From Erythrobacteraceae bacterium (GTDB taxonomy: Bacteria > Pseudomonadota > Alphaproteobacteria > Sphingomonadales > Sphingomonadaceae), in assembly GCA_027489095.1 (NCBI GenBank), contig JAIYAL010000204.1:1-34630 (forward strand): 34,630 nucleotides of DNA, in the 5' to 3' direction. Positions 16,958 through 25,283 of the stretch are shown here, one piece after another. Every line of letters starts with the position of its first letter. The first letter of the stretch is position 1. Both the position numbers and the translations under genes were made by a program. The notes below the pieces were generated by a model. The model saw only the letters and a program-made list of their open reading frames with translations. It made no database searches and was not told the DNA's origin.

Positions 16958-17902
16958 TTGGCCAGCATGGGACTGAGCATCGACGAACAGAAGGCCGTGG
17001 ACCGCTTCCGCACAGCGGTGGTCGAACCTTCGCAGGGCAAGCTCGTGATCCTCGACTTCTGGGCCGAGTGGTGCGGGCCGTGCAAGGCGCTCACCCCGGT
17101 GCTTGAAAAGGTCGCGGCCGATTATGCCGACAAGGGCGTGGTGCTCGCCAAGCTCAATGTCGACGAGGAGCAATTCATCGCCGCGCAGTTTCAGGTGCGA
17201 TCGATCCCGACGGTCTATGCTATGTTCCAGGGCCAGCCCGTCGCCGATCTGACCAGCGCCCGCAGCGAATCGCAGCTGAAGGCGATCCTCGACCAGCTGC
17301 TCGCGCAGCTTCCGATCGAGGCCGGGGCGGCTGGCGGCCAGCCGGGCGCGCCGCAGGGCCCTTCGCCGGAGGAGCTCGCGCAATTCGTGAAGATTGGAGA
17401 AGAGGCGCTCGCCGCCTCCGATCCGCAGCGCGCTGCCAGCATCTTTGCGCAGATCACGGAATTCGCGCCCGAAAACGCCCCGGCTCATGCGGGCCTTGTG
17501 CGCGCACTGGTGCAGCTCGGCGAGATCGAGCAGGCAGCGCAGGTGATGGAAGTGATCGAAAGCGATCCGCGCCTTGCGACCGATCCCGCGATCGCCCCGG
17601 CGCGCAGCGCTCTGGAGCTGGCGGGCACCCGCGTCGATGACGGCGAGCTTGCCGCCTTGCGCGCCGCCGCCGAGGCCGCGCCAGCCGACATGGACGCCCA
17701 GTTCGCCTTTGCCGAGGCCGCCTTCGCCGCTGGCCAGCGCGATGCCGCCGCCGAAACGCTGCTCGCCATGATCGCCGCCGACCGCGAATGGAACGAGGGC
17801 GCCGCGCGGGCCAGGCTGCTCAAGATCTTTGAGGCGACCGGGCTTGAGGACGAATGGGTGGTCGGCGTCCGCCGCCGCCTGTCGCGCGTATTGTTCGGAT
17901 GA
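16958..17902 (+). CDS. Thioredoxin-domain co-chaperone with TPR-like tail (CnoX/YbbN-like)
   Basis: 314 residues. The N-terminal thioredoxin domain has FWAEWCGPCKAL with redox cysteines C39 and C42 and the cis-proline loop SIPTVYAMFQG. The C-terminal about 180 residues are helical, alanine-rich TPR-like repeats (EEALAASDPQRAASIFAQI, FAEAAFAAGQRDAAAETLL), the architecture of E. coli YbbN/CnoX, which protects proteins during oxidative stress and hands them to chaperones. The likely start is TTG at 16958 (MASMGLSIDEQ), because GCAGGAG lies 8 nt upstream; the ATG at 16967 is too far from it. It overlaps the LON-domain gene by ATGA. Here WCGPC is present, whereas the E. coli protein has a non-standard motif. 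Confidence 0.88.
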   Translation: MASMGLSIDEQKAVDRFRTAVVEPSQGKLVILDFWAEWCGPCKALTPVLEKVAADYADKGVVLAKLNVDEEQFIAAQFQVRSIPTVYAMFQGQPVADLTSARSESQLKAILDQLLAQLPIEAGAAGGQPGAPQGPSPEELAQFVKIGEEALAASDPQRAASIFAQITEFAPENAPAHAGLVRALVQLGEIEQAAQVMEVIESDPRLATDPAIAPARSALELAGTRVDDGELAALRAAAEAAPADMDAQFAFAEAAFAAGQRDAAAETLLAMIAADREWNEGAARARLLKIFEATGLEDEWVVGVRRRLSRVLFG

Positions 17903-18525
17903 GCCAGAAAAGTGTGACCCGGCGTCTCTCCATCTTCCCGCTGACCGGTGCGGTGCTGTTTCCCGGCATGCAGCTGCCGCTCCACATCTTCGAGCCGCGC
18001 TACCGTGCGCTGGTTGGCGACGCGCTGATCCGTGACCGCCAGATCGCGATGATCCAGCCGCAACGGCCAACCGATGGTGCGCCGCTCTACCGGGTTGGCT
18101 GCGTCGGGAAGATCGGCGAAGTCCAGGCGATGGATGACGGGCGCTACAACCTCATCCTCGAAGGCACCGCGCGCTTCCGGCTGATCCGCGAGCTCGACGT
18201 GACCACCGCCTTCCGCCAGATCGAGGCCGAGATCTATGGCGAGGATGAGGATGAAACCCTGTCCCACGCCCAGCGCGGCGGGTTCGAGCGCGAGGCGCGC
18301 GTCTTCGCGGATGCGCAGGGCTACAGCGTCGATTGGGATTCGGTCGGGCGGCTCGATGACCGCTCGCTGGTCAACGGCGTCTCGCAAATCGCGCCCTTCG
18401 ATCCGGCCAGCAAGCAGGCGCTGCTGGAGGCTGACACGCTCACCGACCGCTGCGAATTGCTGGTCCAGCTCATGCAGTTCTATGGCCGCCACGACGGCGG
18501 CGAGGAAATCATCACGCTGCAATAG
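17899..18525 (+). CDS. LON peptidase substrate-binding-domain protein
   Basis: 208 residues consisting of a stand-alone LON N-terminal domain: RRLSIFPLTGAVLFPGMQLPLHIFEPRYRALVGDAL, then VGCVGKIGEVQAMDDGRYNLILEGTARFRL. No ATPase or protease part is present, so it may recognise substrates for proteolysis or act independently. It is coupled to the thioredoxin gene by an ATGA overlap, a pairing that fits protein quality control and that I recall as common in sphingomonads. It is convergent with the histidine kinase gene with only 16 bp between stops. Confidence 0.9.
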   Translation: MSQKSVTRRLSIFPLTGAVLFPGMQLPLHIFEPRYRALVGDALIRDRQIAMIQPQRPTDGAPLYRVGCVGKIGEVQAMDDGRYNLILEGTARFRLIRELDVTTAFRQIEAEIYGEDEDETLSHAQRGGFEREARVFADAQGYSVDWDSVGRLDDRSLVNGVSQIAPFDPASKQALLEADTLTDRCELLVQLMQFYGRHDGGEEIITLQ

Positions 18526-18541
18526 GGCGGTTGGCCCCACA

Positions 18542-20800
18542 TCAGGCCGCAAGGCAGGGGATCGGCTGTTCGCCGAGCGCCTCGCGCAGCGCTGCTTCCA
18601 GCGCACACGGGTCGATCGGCTTGGTAAGCATGGCGGCCCGCAGTTCGGGCGCGATCTGCAAGGCCTGCTCCGCGTAGCCGGTGCAATAGACAAACGGCAC
18701 GCCGATTGATCGCAGCGCTTCTGCCACCGGGGCGCTGCCTGCTCCGGCGAGGTTGACGTCAAGCACTGCAAGGTCGGGCGGGTTTTGCCGGGCAAGATCC
18801 AACGCCGCACCGACGGTGCTCGCCGGGCCCACGACCACGCAGCCCATATCGCGGATTGCATTCATCAGGGCGAGCGCGATCAGCGCCTCGTCCTCGACGA
18901 TCAACACCCGTTTGCCGTGAAGCGCGATGTCGGGCCCGGCGCCGCGCGCCGCAGGGCGGTCGTCCCGCCTGCTTGTGCCCAGGGACTGGTCGCGCGCCGT
19001 GATCCTGGCAAACGGGAAGGCGATCCGGCACGAGAGGCCGGTCTGTGCCCAGTTGAGGTCGAAAGTGCCGCTAAGCTGGTGTTCGATCGATCCGCGGATC
19101 GCGGTTGAGCCGAAGCCCGGTTCCGCTGGCGGGGCGACAGCGGGTCCGCCGGTCTCCTGCCATTCCAGCGCGAGACGGTCGCCCCCCTCGTCCTCGAGCA
19201 GCTCCCATGAGACGCTGAGCTGCCCTTCCTCGACCGACAGGGCGCCATACATAGCCGCGTTGACGGCCAGTTCGTGCACCGCAATGGCGAGAGCCTGCGA
19301 GGCATTGGGTTCGAGCATCAGTGCCGGGCCCGCGAGGCGGATCCTCTCGCGGCCGTCCCGTTCGAAGGGCGCGATCTCCTCGCGCAGCAGCGTGTCGATG
19401 TTCACACCCTGCCAGCGGTTCGCGGCGAGCAGCGTGTGCGCCCGCGCGAGAGCTTCTATCCGCCCGCTTACCGCCGCCTTGAAGGCTGCGACGTCATCGA
19501 CCTTGGTGAGCCGCACCAGCGAGAGCACGACGCCCAGCAGGTTCTTGGCACGGTGATCGACCTCGTCAGCGAGGAAGCGCAGGCGCTCCTCCGCGTTGCG
19601 CCGGTCGGTCACGTCGAGCGAGATGCACATGATGCCCTGGGGCTGTCCATCGGCATCCGAAAACGGCGCCTTCACCGATAGCCAATGCGACATTTCGCCG
19701 TTGGGGAGCAGGAGGTCTTCCTCAAGATTGAGCGGCCTGCCGCTTTCCAAGACGGCCCTGTCATTGGCCATGATGGCGCGCGCCTGATCCTTATCGCTGA
19801 GCAGTTCAATGTCGGTTCTGCCGAGGAAGGCCTCCTGCGTATGCCCGATCGCAGCCGCGAAACCAGCATTGCCGAGCCGGTAGCGGCCGCCGAGATCCTT
19901 GGCGAAGGCGGCGCCGGGAAGGCTGTCGAAGAAGGTCTTCAGGAGCGCGTTCGCCTGATCGCGCTGGCTTTCGGCGGTGCGGATCGGGGTCGCGTCGAAG
20001 TTGATCCCGAGCAGCCGGGTCGGATTGCCCTGCGGGTCCCGGAACAGCTCGGCGCGGCCCGCCAGCCAGATCGTCGAGCCGTCGTCGCGGTTGAACCGGA
20101 ACTCGATATCGCTCCGGTTCAATCCGCGGCGCGCGTCCTCGAAAAGGCGTAGCGCCCTGTCCTGGTCTTCCGGATGGATGCGGTCGATGAAGGCGGCGAT
20201 CGAGGGCGATTGGTCGAAGCTGATCCCTGCCACCTCATGGAAAGACCGCGACCACCACAACTCTCCGGTTCTGAGGTCGAGATCCCAGGTGCCGATCCGG
20301 CCCACGTCCTGCGAAAGGCTGAGCCGCGCCTCGCTCTTGCGCAGGCGGGCGCTCGCTTCGCGCAGGCGATGGGCGACATAGATGCTCACCGTGTTGGCGG
20401 CGAGAAACAGCAACAAGCTGATCAAGCCCGGCCCGGACAGAGCGAAAATGCCCTGCGGTTCGACCCAGAGATAGACCGCCGCGAAAGCTGCGAGCGCCAT
20501 TGACAGAATACCCGGCCCGCGGCCGCCGAACAGGGTGCAGACCAGCACCACCGGATAGAACGGCGCAAACGGAACAATGTCCGTGCCCAGGACATCGAGC
20601 CAGCGCCGCAGCCCGATTGCCGCGCCAGTCAGAACCAGGGCAAACAGGTAGGAAAGCCAAGCCGGACGTGCCGCAAAGAAACCAACCGGATCGTCAACGC
20701 CGCGATAGACATTCGGCCCCTGCACCGAGGCTTCACCTGGGGTCTGGTCGCCCTTTTCGGATGTGGGCGGCGGGGCAGGGTGCCGAGGAGGCATTGCCAT
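18542..20800 (-). CDS. Hybrid sensor histidine kinase, HWE family, with receiver domain
   Basis: 752 residues. The N-terminal part (about 45-150) has four hydrophobic segments including FAPFYPVVLVCTLFGGRGPGILSM, typical of the DUF4118/KdpD-type membrane module. Two PAS domains follow (about 155-285 and 290-405). The kinase core has VDHRAKNLLGVV with the phospho-histidine H416, HELAVNAAMYGAL as the N box, and LEWQETGGP, the W-x-E mark of HWE kinases. A C-terminal receiver domain (KRVLIVEDEALIALAL...AVLDVNLAGAG, D near 680) follows. In alphaproteobacteria such kinases often feed the PhyR general stress pathway or light sensing, but no LOV cysteine motif is seen in these PAS domains. No partner regulator is adjacent; the ligand is unknown. 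Confidence 0.92.
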   Translation of the reverse strand: MAMPPRHPAPPPTSEKGDQTPGEASVQGPNVYRGVDDPVGFFAARPAWLSYLFALVLTGAAIGLRRWLDVLGTDIVPFAPFYPVVLVCTLFGGRGPGILSMALAAFAAVYLWVEPQGIFALSGPGLISLLLFLAANTVSIYVAHRLREASARLRKSEARLSLSQDVGRIGTWDLDLRTGELWWSRSFHEVAGISFDQSPSIAAFIDRIHPEDQDRALRLFEDARRGLNRSDIEFRFNRDDGSTIWLAGRAELFRDPQGNPTRLLGINFDATPIRTAESQRDQANALLKTFFDSLPGAAFAKDLGGRYRLGNAGFAAAIGHTQEAFLGRTDIELLSDKDQARAIMANDRAVLESGRPLNLEEDLLLPNGEMSHWLSVKAPFSDADGQPQGIMCISLDVTDRRNAEERLRFLADEVDHRAKNLLGVVLSLVRLTKVDDVAAFKAAVSGRIEALARAHTLLAANRWQGVNIDTLLREEIAPFERDGRERIRLAGPALMLEPNASQALAIAVHELAVNAAMYGALSVEEGQLSVSWELLEDEGGDRLALEWQETGGPAVAPPAEPGFGSTAIRGSIEHQLSGTFDLNWAQTGLSCRIAFPFARITARDQSLGTSRRDDRPAARGAGPDIALHGKRVLIVEDEALIALALMNAIRDMGCVVVGPASTVGAALDLARQNPPDLAVLDVNLAGAGSAPVAEALRSIGVPFVYCTGYAEQALQIAPELRAAMLTKPIDPCALEAALREALGEQPIPCLAA

Positions 20801-21266
20801 ATGTTCTCAGGATCCCTCTCACAGGAACAGACGATATCAATGATCAGGCGCCAGCACGGGGATATTGTCTCGGCTTGCGGCTGGTCACGCTGTCATTTGC
20901 CAAAAGGGAGCAAACCTCACTAATATAAGTTGCTTTCGCACGCCGTATTTAGCGCTGAACCTATTGGGACGGCAGAAAGCCGTTCGTCGCACCGTCTGCC
21001 CTGACCCCGTGCGCCCGGGATTGGCAGTGACCGGAATGGAAGACCACGTCGCGGCTTACGGGGAATGCATGCCGCACGGCGTGTGCCTTAATGTGGAAAC
21101 CTCGCTGCTGCTGCTGCGGGCCGGTTGGCACGGCACCGAAAGCACCGAGGCAATCGTGGTCGCTTCAGGCAAGCGGTTTTGCAGGCCTTGATTCCAAGGG
21201 TAGACCCTTTGATCCTTCCCGATTATACCTTGTAAGGTCTCGAAGTGAGCTGCAATTGAGCATCTG
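20801..21266. other. Intergenic region without convincing gene
   Basis: 466 bp between the divergent kinase and glycosyltransferase genes. The 108-codon ORF at 20865-21191 has no recognisable domain apart from a short MPHGVCLN string, and no good ribosome-binding site. The right end holds a candidate promoter for the glycosyltransferase operon. I see no RNA gene here. Confidence 0.5.
21201..21229 (+). promoter_or_regulatory. Candidate sigma70-type promoter of the glycosyltransferase operon
   Basis: TAGACC at 21201-21206 and TATACC at 21224-21229 are separated by exactly 17 bp; each matches the housekeeping consensus at four of six positions. The predicted transcript would begin about 30 bp before the ATG at 21267. 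Plausible but unproven. Confidence 0.35.
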
Positions 21267-22667
21267 ATGACCAACCAGTCGCAGCGCAACCTTCGTCTCG
21301 ATTTTCCTGCTCTGCTGTTGGCGGGGATGATCGGGGCGGTGCTGCTGGCGGCGTTGGCGGTGCTGCTGGTTCGGGTTGTTGAGGACCGTGACATCGTCAG
21401 CCTGATGCTGATCGCCGGTTGGGTTGCTGTGATCGCACTGGCCATATCGCCCCGAACACCGCCCGCCCAGACCGTGGCTGTTGCCACGATCATTGCGGCA
21501 TCTTTCGCCATGCGATTTTACGCGATCAACTTTGTCCACGGCGTTGCGCTGGGCGCTGACCCAATGAATTACACCAATATTGCCCACGCGATGCTCGCTG
21601 GGGAGGGCATGACCGTCGATGACTGGCGCTATGGACAGGATTTGCGGGCCTATTTCCCGCCCTTTTTCCCGTTTGTACTCACGGGTTGGTGGTTTTTATT
21701 CGGCGACTCCGCACTATCGACGTTGGCGTTCAATACGCTGATCGATCTGGCGAGCGCGTGGCTCCTGTTTGATATCGTGCGCAGGCAGGCAAACGAGAAG
21801 GCCGGCATGATCGCCGCGCTGCTATTGTTTGCTTACCCACCTTTTGCGCTCTCTGCTCCGATCCCGCAAAAAGAAGCACTCACGATCCTGCTCGTCGTCC
21901 TGTTGCTAAGGGTGGCGCTGATATGGCTGGCTGACAGAAGCGGGCGACTATGGCGCCATGCCTTGCCGCTGGGTGCGTTGTGGGCGCTGCTTGCCTTGAC
22001 TCAGGCGTCATTGGTGCTTGCCCCGCTTGCGGCCGCTTTGGTGCTGGCTGCTCATCGCGGCTTTCGGCCGGTGCTGCGGCTCGGCCTTGCGGCGGCTCCG
22101 GCGTTTTTGGTGATTATGGCGCCGTGGTGGGTGCGCAACTGGATGCTCTTTGAAGCATTTGTGCCCTTCACCACGGCGTCGGGCTTTATGCGCAACGTCG
22201 CGCTTGGCCAATATGCCAACCCGATCCCGCCCGATATTTTCAAGCTGCCCGAGCCTGTCCGTTCAACGATCATGGCAAAAGCCACGAATGCCAGGATCTT
22301 GCAGGTGCCGTTTGGATTTCTGGGCGAGACGGTGCATGCGCTGGCGGTGAGTTTTGCCTTCGAAGAGGCGACGATCGCACGGTTCCGGCACACCACGCCG
22401 CCAATTTCGTTGGCCGATCGAGCGGTGTGGACGGCGCCGCTGCAGTTTGCCTGGGTCACCTTGCTCGGCGGGGCGCTGGCCTGCGTTGTGTCCGAAATCC
22501 GACGAGGGGCATCGTCGCTTGCAACGCACATCACCCTTGCGCTGTTTATCGCGGCGCTTGCTGTTGGGATGTGGTTCGAATTTGGCGAGCGTCATCGCTA
22601 TCTTCTCACTCCATTGTTTTTCATGCTCTCTGCTGGCTGGTGCAGTCGCCGGTTAAGGCGATTTTAG
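21267..22667 (+). CDS. GT-C fold membrane glycosyltransferase (ArnT/GT39-like)
   Basis: 466 residues with about ten to eleven membrane spans. The first long loop carries HGVALGADPMNYTNIAHAMLAGEGM and later YFPPFFPFVLTGWWFLFGD, the layout of GT-C enzymes (GT39/GT83-like) that use a polyprenyl-phosphate sugar on the periplasmic side; the conserved acidic residue in GADPMNY is a candidate catalytic base. The C-terminus FGERHRYLLTPLFFMLSAGW fits the typical last helices. It is the first gene of a tight operon with a small flippase-like protein and a HAD-UbiA fusion, suggesting it transfers the sugar they provide. Acceptor and sugar are unknown. Base composition appears less GC-rich than the preceding genes. 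Confidence 0.82.
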   Translation: MTNQSQRNLRLDFPALLLAGMIGAVLLAALAVLLVRVVEDRDIVSLMLIAGWVAVIALAISPRTPPAQTVAVATIIAASFAMRFYAINFVHGVALGADPMNYTNIAHAMLAGEGMTVDDWRYGQDLRAYFPPFFPFVLTGWWFLFGDSALSTLAFNTLIDLASAWLLFDIVRRQANEKAGMIAALLLFAYPPFALSAPIPQKEALTILLVVLLLRVALIWLADRSGRLWRHALPLGALWALLALTQASLVLAPLAAALVLAAHRGFRPVLRLGLAAAPAFLVIMAPWWVRNWMLFEAFVPFTTASGFMRNVALGQYANPIPPDIFKLPEPVRSTIMAKATNARILQVPFGFLGETVHALAVSFAFEEATIARFRHTTPPISLADRAVWTAPLQFAWVTLLGGALACVVSEIRRGASSLATHITLALFIAALAVGMWFEFGERHRYLLTPLFFMLSAGWCSRRLRRF

Positions 22668-22691
22668 CGCTTTTCGTCTAGACGACAGGCT

Positions 22692-23051
22692 ATGCCAACC
22701 TGGGTTCTCATGCTGATTTTCTTGAGCGTGGCGATGTCCGCTGCAGCGCAGGCATTTCTCAAGCATGGCGTTGGTACAGTGGCGATAGCGAGCCCCGCGG
22801 CAACGTTGTCAGCGATGCTCATGACGCCAAGCGTTATCATCGGGCTCAGCCTTTACGCGGCTGGTGCCGTCGTCTGGCTATTCGTTTTGCAGCGCACACC
22901 GCTTTCTCTGGCGTATCCTTTTGTCGCCTTGGGTTTTGTGGCCACCGCATTGATCGGTGCAACCGTGTTTGGAGAGACCCTGTCTATCATCCGGATGACC
23001 GGTGTAGGCTTGATCATCCTGGGCTGCGTTCTCGTAGCGCAATCGGCTTGA
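22692..23051 (+). CDS. SMR/EamA-type small membrane transporter (ArnE/ArnF-like)
   Basis: 119 residues with four hydrophobic segments, the size of half-EamA or SMR proteins. The pattern MSAAAQAFLKHGVG, LYAAGAVVWLFVLQRTPLSLAYPFVALGFVATALIGATVFGE and the final GVGLIILGCVLVAQ match the ArnE/ArnF group, which moves undecaprenyl-phosphate-aminoarabinose across the inner membrane. Only one subunit gene is present, so it would act as a homodimer. It lies 24 bp after the GT-C gene and 3 bp before the HAD-UbiA gene, which supports a role as flippase for the polyprenyl-linked sugar. Confidence 0.82.
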   Translation: MPTWVLMLIFLSVAMSAAAQAFLKHGVGTVAIASPAATLSAMLMTPSVIIGLSLYAAGAVVWLFVLQRTPLSLAYPFVALGFVATALIGATVFGETLSIIRMTGVGLIILGCVLVAQSA

Positions 23052-23054
23052 TCC

Positions 23055-24509
23055 ATGTTGCTCTTCCGATCAGTCGCGGCCGTTGCCGATCCTGTTCCGC
23101 TCGTTGTCGATCTGGATGGCACACTGACGCCAGCTGACGTTACCATCGAGTCTTTGCTGCGTGTAATTCGCAGTAACTTCATGGGAATTTTTGCGGTGAT
23201 AGGCTGGCTGTTGCGCGGCCGTTCGGTAACAAAGGCTCTTGCTGCCCGCCTCGCGCCACCGGATGCTACGGCGCTGCCGCTGAACCCTGGTGTGGTTGCG
23301 CTCATTCAGGCCGCGCGCGCCGATGGGCGGCAAATCATCCTTGCGACCGCAAGTCATCAACGCATTGCCTCCCGGATTGCCAAGGCTACGGGGCTGTTCG
23401 ATATCGCCATCGGTTCGCTAAGGCGTCGGCATGTCAAAGGGACCGGTAAGCTGACCGCCCTTCGCACCATCATTGGCCCTGGCCCGTTCGACTATATCGG
23501 TGACAGCCCGGCAGATGTGCCCCTGTGGCGTGCAGCGCGGACAGCCTATAGCTGCCGTTACCGTCCGTCTGGGTTGGCAGTCGTCCCGGTCGGTGATGTC
23601 GTTCGCCGTAATGCGCGGGCCGTGATCCGCGCATTGCGCCCGCATCAATGGGCAAAAAACATCCTGGTATTCGTGCCGGTCGCGACCGCGGGCTTGCTGC
23701 TGAATGGCGAAGCAATGCTCCATGCGCTGCTTGCCGCCGTTCTGTTCTCGCTGGTGGCGTCGGGAATATATCAGATCAACGATCTGCTCGATATCGATGC
23801 CGATCGGGCGCACGCGAAAAAGCGCAATCGCCCCATCGCGGCGGGCAGCTTGCCCGTCGTGCACGCCCTGCTGCTTGCTGCGCTTCTGATCACGCTTGCC
23901 TTTGCCGGGGCGCTGGCCACGCTAAGCCCGAGATTTGCGGGCGTCCTGCTGCTCTATCTCATCCTCACAACGGCCTACTCGATCCGCCTCAAGGCTGTGG
24001 TGACACTCGACGTCATTACGCTTGGGTGTCTCTATACGCTTCGGATCGCGGCCGGTGCGGTCGCCGCAAAAGTTGTCGTCAGCAGTTGGCTCTTGCTGTT
24101 TTCGATCTTTTTCTTCCTGAGCTTGGGCTATTTGAAGCGGTTTACCGAACTGCGCGACGCTCATGATCCCAAGCGGTTGCTAGACGGGCGTGGTTACATA
24201 GGGGGTGATCTTCCGGTCGTGGCGATGGCGGGGATTGCCGCTGGCATGGTGTCGATTCTGGTGATGGCGCTGTTCATTACTGATCAGAAAGCGACGGGAG
24301 ATTATGCGTCACCCTTGGCGCTGTGGGGGATTTTCTTGTGCCTCCTCTATTGGATCAACCGCGTGTGGATCATGGCCTATCGTGGCCAGATTGATTGCGA
24401 TCCGGTTGCGTTTGCAGTCCGAGACGGGCGCAGCATTGCGGTGGCGGTTCTGGCTGGAACGATCATGATTGTGGCCCGGACTGTCACCATGCCTGGATTT
24501 ACGCTGTAG
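23055..24509 (+). CDS. HAD phosphatase-UbiA prenyltransferase fusion (DPPR-synthase-like)
   Basis: 484 residues with two parts. Residues 1-185 are a HAD hydrolase with motif I DLDGT (D19, D21), the motif II region IILATAS and motif IV IGDSPADVPLW. Residues 195-484 are a UbiA-type membrane prenyltransferase: RPHQWAKNILVFVPVA, then NDLLDIDADRAHAKKRNRPIAAG with the first Asp-rich motif, and YLKRFTELRDAHD as the second conserved loop. The second half resembles decaprenyl-phosphate phosphoribosyltransferase (Rv3806c type), which joins PRPP to a polyprenyl phosphate; the fused HAD could remove the 5-phosphate. The product would then be flipped and used by the two upstream proteins. Architecture is clear; substrate assignment is inference. 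Confidence 0.87.
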   Translation: MLLFRSVAAVADPVPLVVDLDGTLTPADVTIESLLRVIRSNFMGIFAVIGWLLRGRSVTKALAARLAPPDATALPLNPGVVALIQAARADGRQIILATASHQRIASRIAKATGLFDIAIGSLRRRHVKGTGKLTALRTIIGPGPFDYIGDSPADVPLWRAARTAYSCRYRPSGLAVVPVGDVVRRNARAVIRALRPHQWAKNILVFVPVATAGLLLNGEAMLHALLAAVLFSLVASGIYQINDLLDIDADRAHAKKRNRPIAAGSLPVVHALLLAALLITLAFAGALATLSPRFAGVLLLYLILTTAYSIRLKAVVTLDVITLGCLYTLRIAAGAVAAKVVVSSWLLLFSIFFFLSLGYLKRFTELRDAHDPKRLLDGRGYIGGDLPVVAMAGIAAGMVSILVMALFITDQKATGDYASPLALWGIFLCLLYWINRVWIMAYRGQIDCDPVAFAVRDGRSIAVAVLAGTIMIVARTVTMPGFTL

Positions 24510-24589
24510 ACGCACCGGCGCTGACGGGGGACATGGGCAGGCGCGAACGCGCATGAGCCACGGCGTCGGAACCTTCGGGGATTTTGGGG

Positions 24590-24630
24590 GGCTGTCCAGA
24601 CGCTATGGAGCTGTCGCGGTAGCGGGAATC
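24590..24630. repeat. att-like site, left copy
   Basis: Contains GGTAGCGGGAATC (24618-24630), identical to 13 bases at the 3' part of tRNA-Gly(TCC) at 31511-31523, and GGCTGTCCAGACGCTATGG (24590-24608), which matches a segment at 31465-31484 with two transitions and one missing base. The relative order of both segments is the same at each end. This supports a site-specific integration boundary. Confidence 0.55.
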
Positions 24631-24657
24631 TGAAATTCCAGATAACCGCCTAAAAGG

Positions 24658-24716
24658 GAGCAAGTTTTCAGAAAGTGTCTTTGAAGATACCCCCTAAAAT
24701 ACCCCCAAACTTGCTC
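24658..24716. repeat. Inverted repeat enclosing two ATACCCCC motifs
   Basis: GAGCAAGTTT at 24658-24667 and its exact reverse complement AAACTTGCTC at 24707-24716 enclose 39 bp. This interval contains AAAGTGTCTTT, a small palindrome, and the double motif GATACCCCC...ATACCCCC at 24686-24706. It could be a recombinase binding region or a transcription stop for the operon upstream. Confidence 0.5.
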
Positions 24717-25283
24717 TCTGGCACAAGAGCGTCGCGAGTGGAGTCGACTTTCAGACCTTGCACACTTTCCAAACTGGAATGGCGGAATTCTGCGGGTCCT
24801 CCCTAGGCGCTTTCGTCGGAATGAGCGCAGCTTCGCGCCCCAGGATCTGCCATTCGCAATCGTCTTGCGCACACCCTGAAGCGTTCGTCCCACTCGACGA
24901 AATGGCATGAAACTATTTCGTTGTGGTGGCGGGAAAGGCCGAATTCATCGGGGTGGGCAGGCACAGCACTACAGCCGTTGAAATTCCCATGAGATCGATT
25001 GCCGACTTGGTCTGTTGTTCGGATCGAACGCGCGGTCGAGAGCAACCAGCCTAGCCTATTTGAACAATATCCGTGGTCCGCAACAGTAGCTAATCGGATC
25101 GACCCAACGGAGCTGCTGAAGTAGTGGGTTGAATATGCTCGGAGAATTCAGGATTGTGAATTGGTACAGCGAAATCGAACGTGAGAAGCGGTCGTACCAA
25201 CCCGCCATCCCGGCAAGCAAGGAGCTATGGCTCCAGAGCCTTGGGGCGGGCGGCCTAGCACGATTCAATGGGGGCACGCCGTC

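Larger units (their letters stand above)
24510..25226. other. Non-coding junction region at left edge of putative island
   Basis: About 720 bp without a convincing gene. It holds the att-like duplication (24590-24630), two ATACCCCC repeats, a 10-bp inverted repeat, and about 500 bp of sequence where all ORFs are short, lack ribosome-binding sites and contain no known motif (for example the minus ORFs 24603-24908 and 24803-25045). It is probably debris of recombination. Confidence 0.55.

Noticed and set aside
20865-21191. ORF of 108 codons with MPHGVCLN, reminiscent of the MPHGxC opening of some membrane histidine kinases
   Set aside because: Only a few residues match, no membrane segment follows, and neighbouring frames give no continuation. 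It may be chance or a very old remnant, so not listed as a gene.
24603-24908. Minus-strand ORF of 101 codons ending GGYLEFQIPATATAP
   Set aside because: It runs through the ATACCCCC repeats and the att-like site, has no ribosome-binding site, and its glycine-tyrosine pattern is just the repeat translated.
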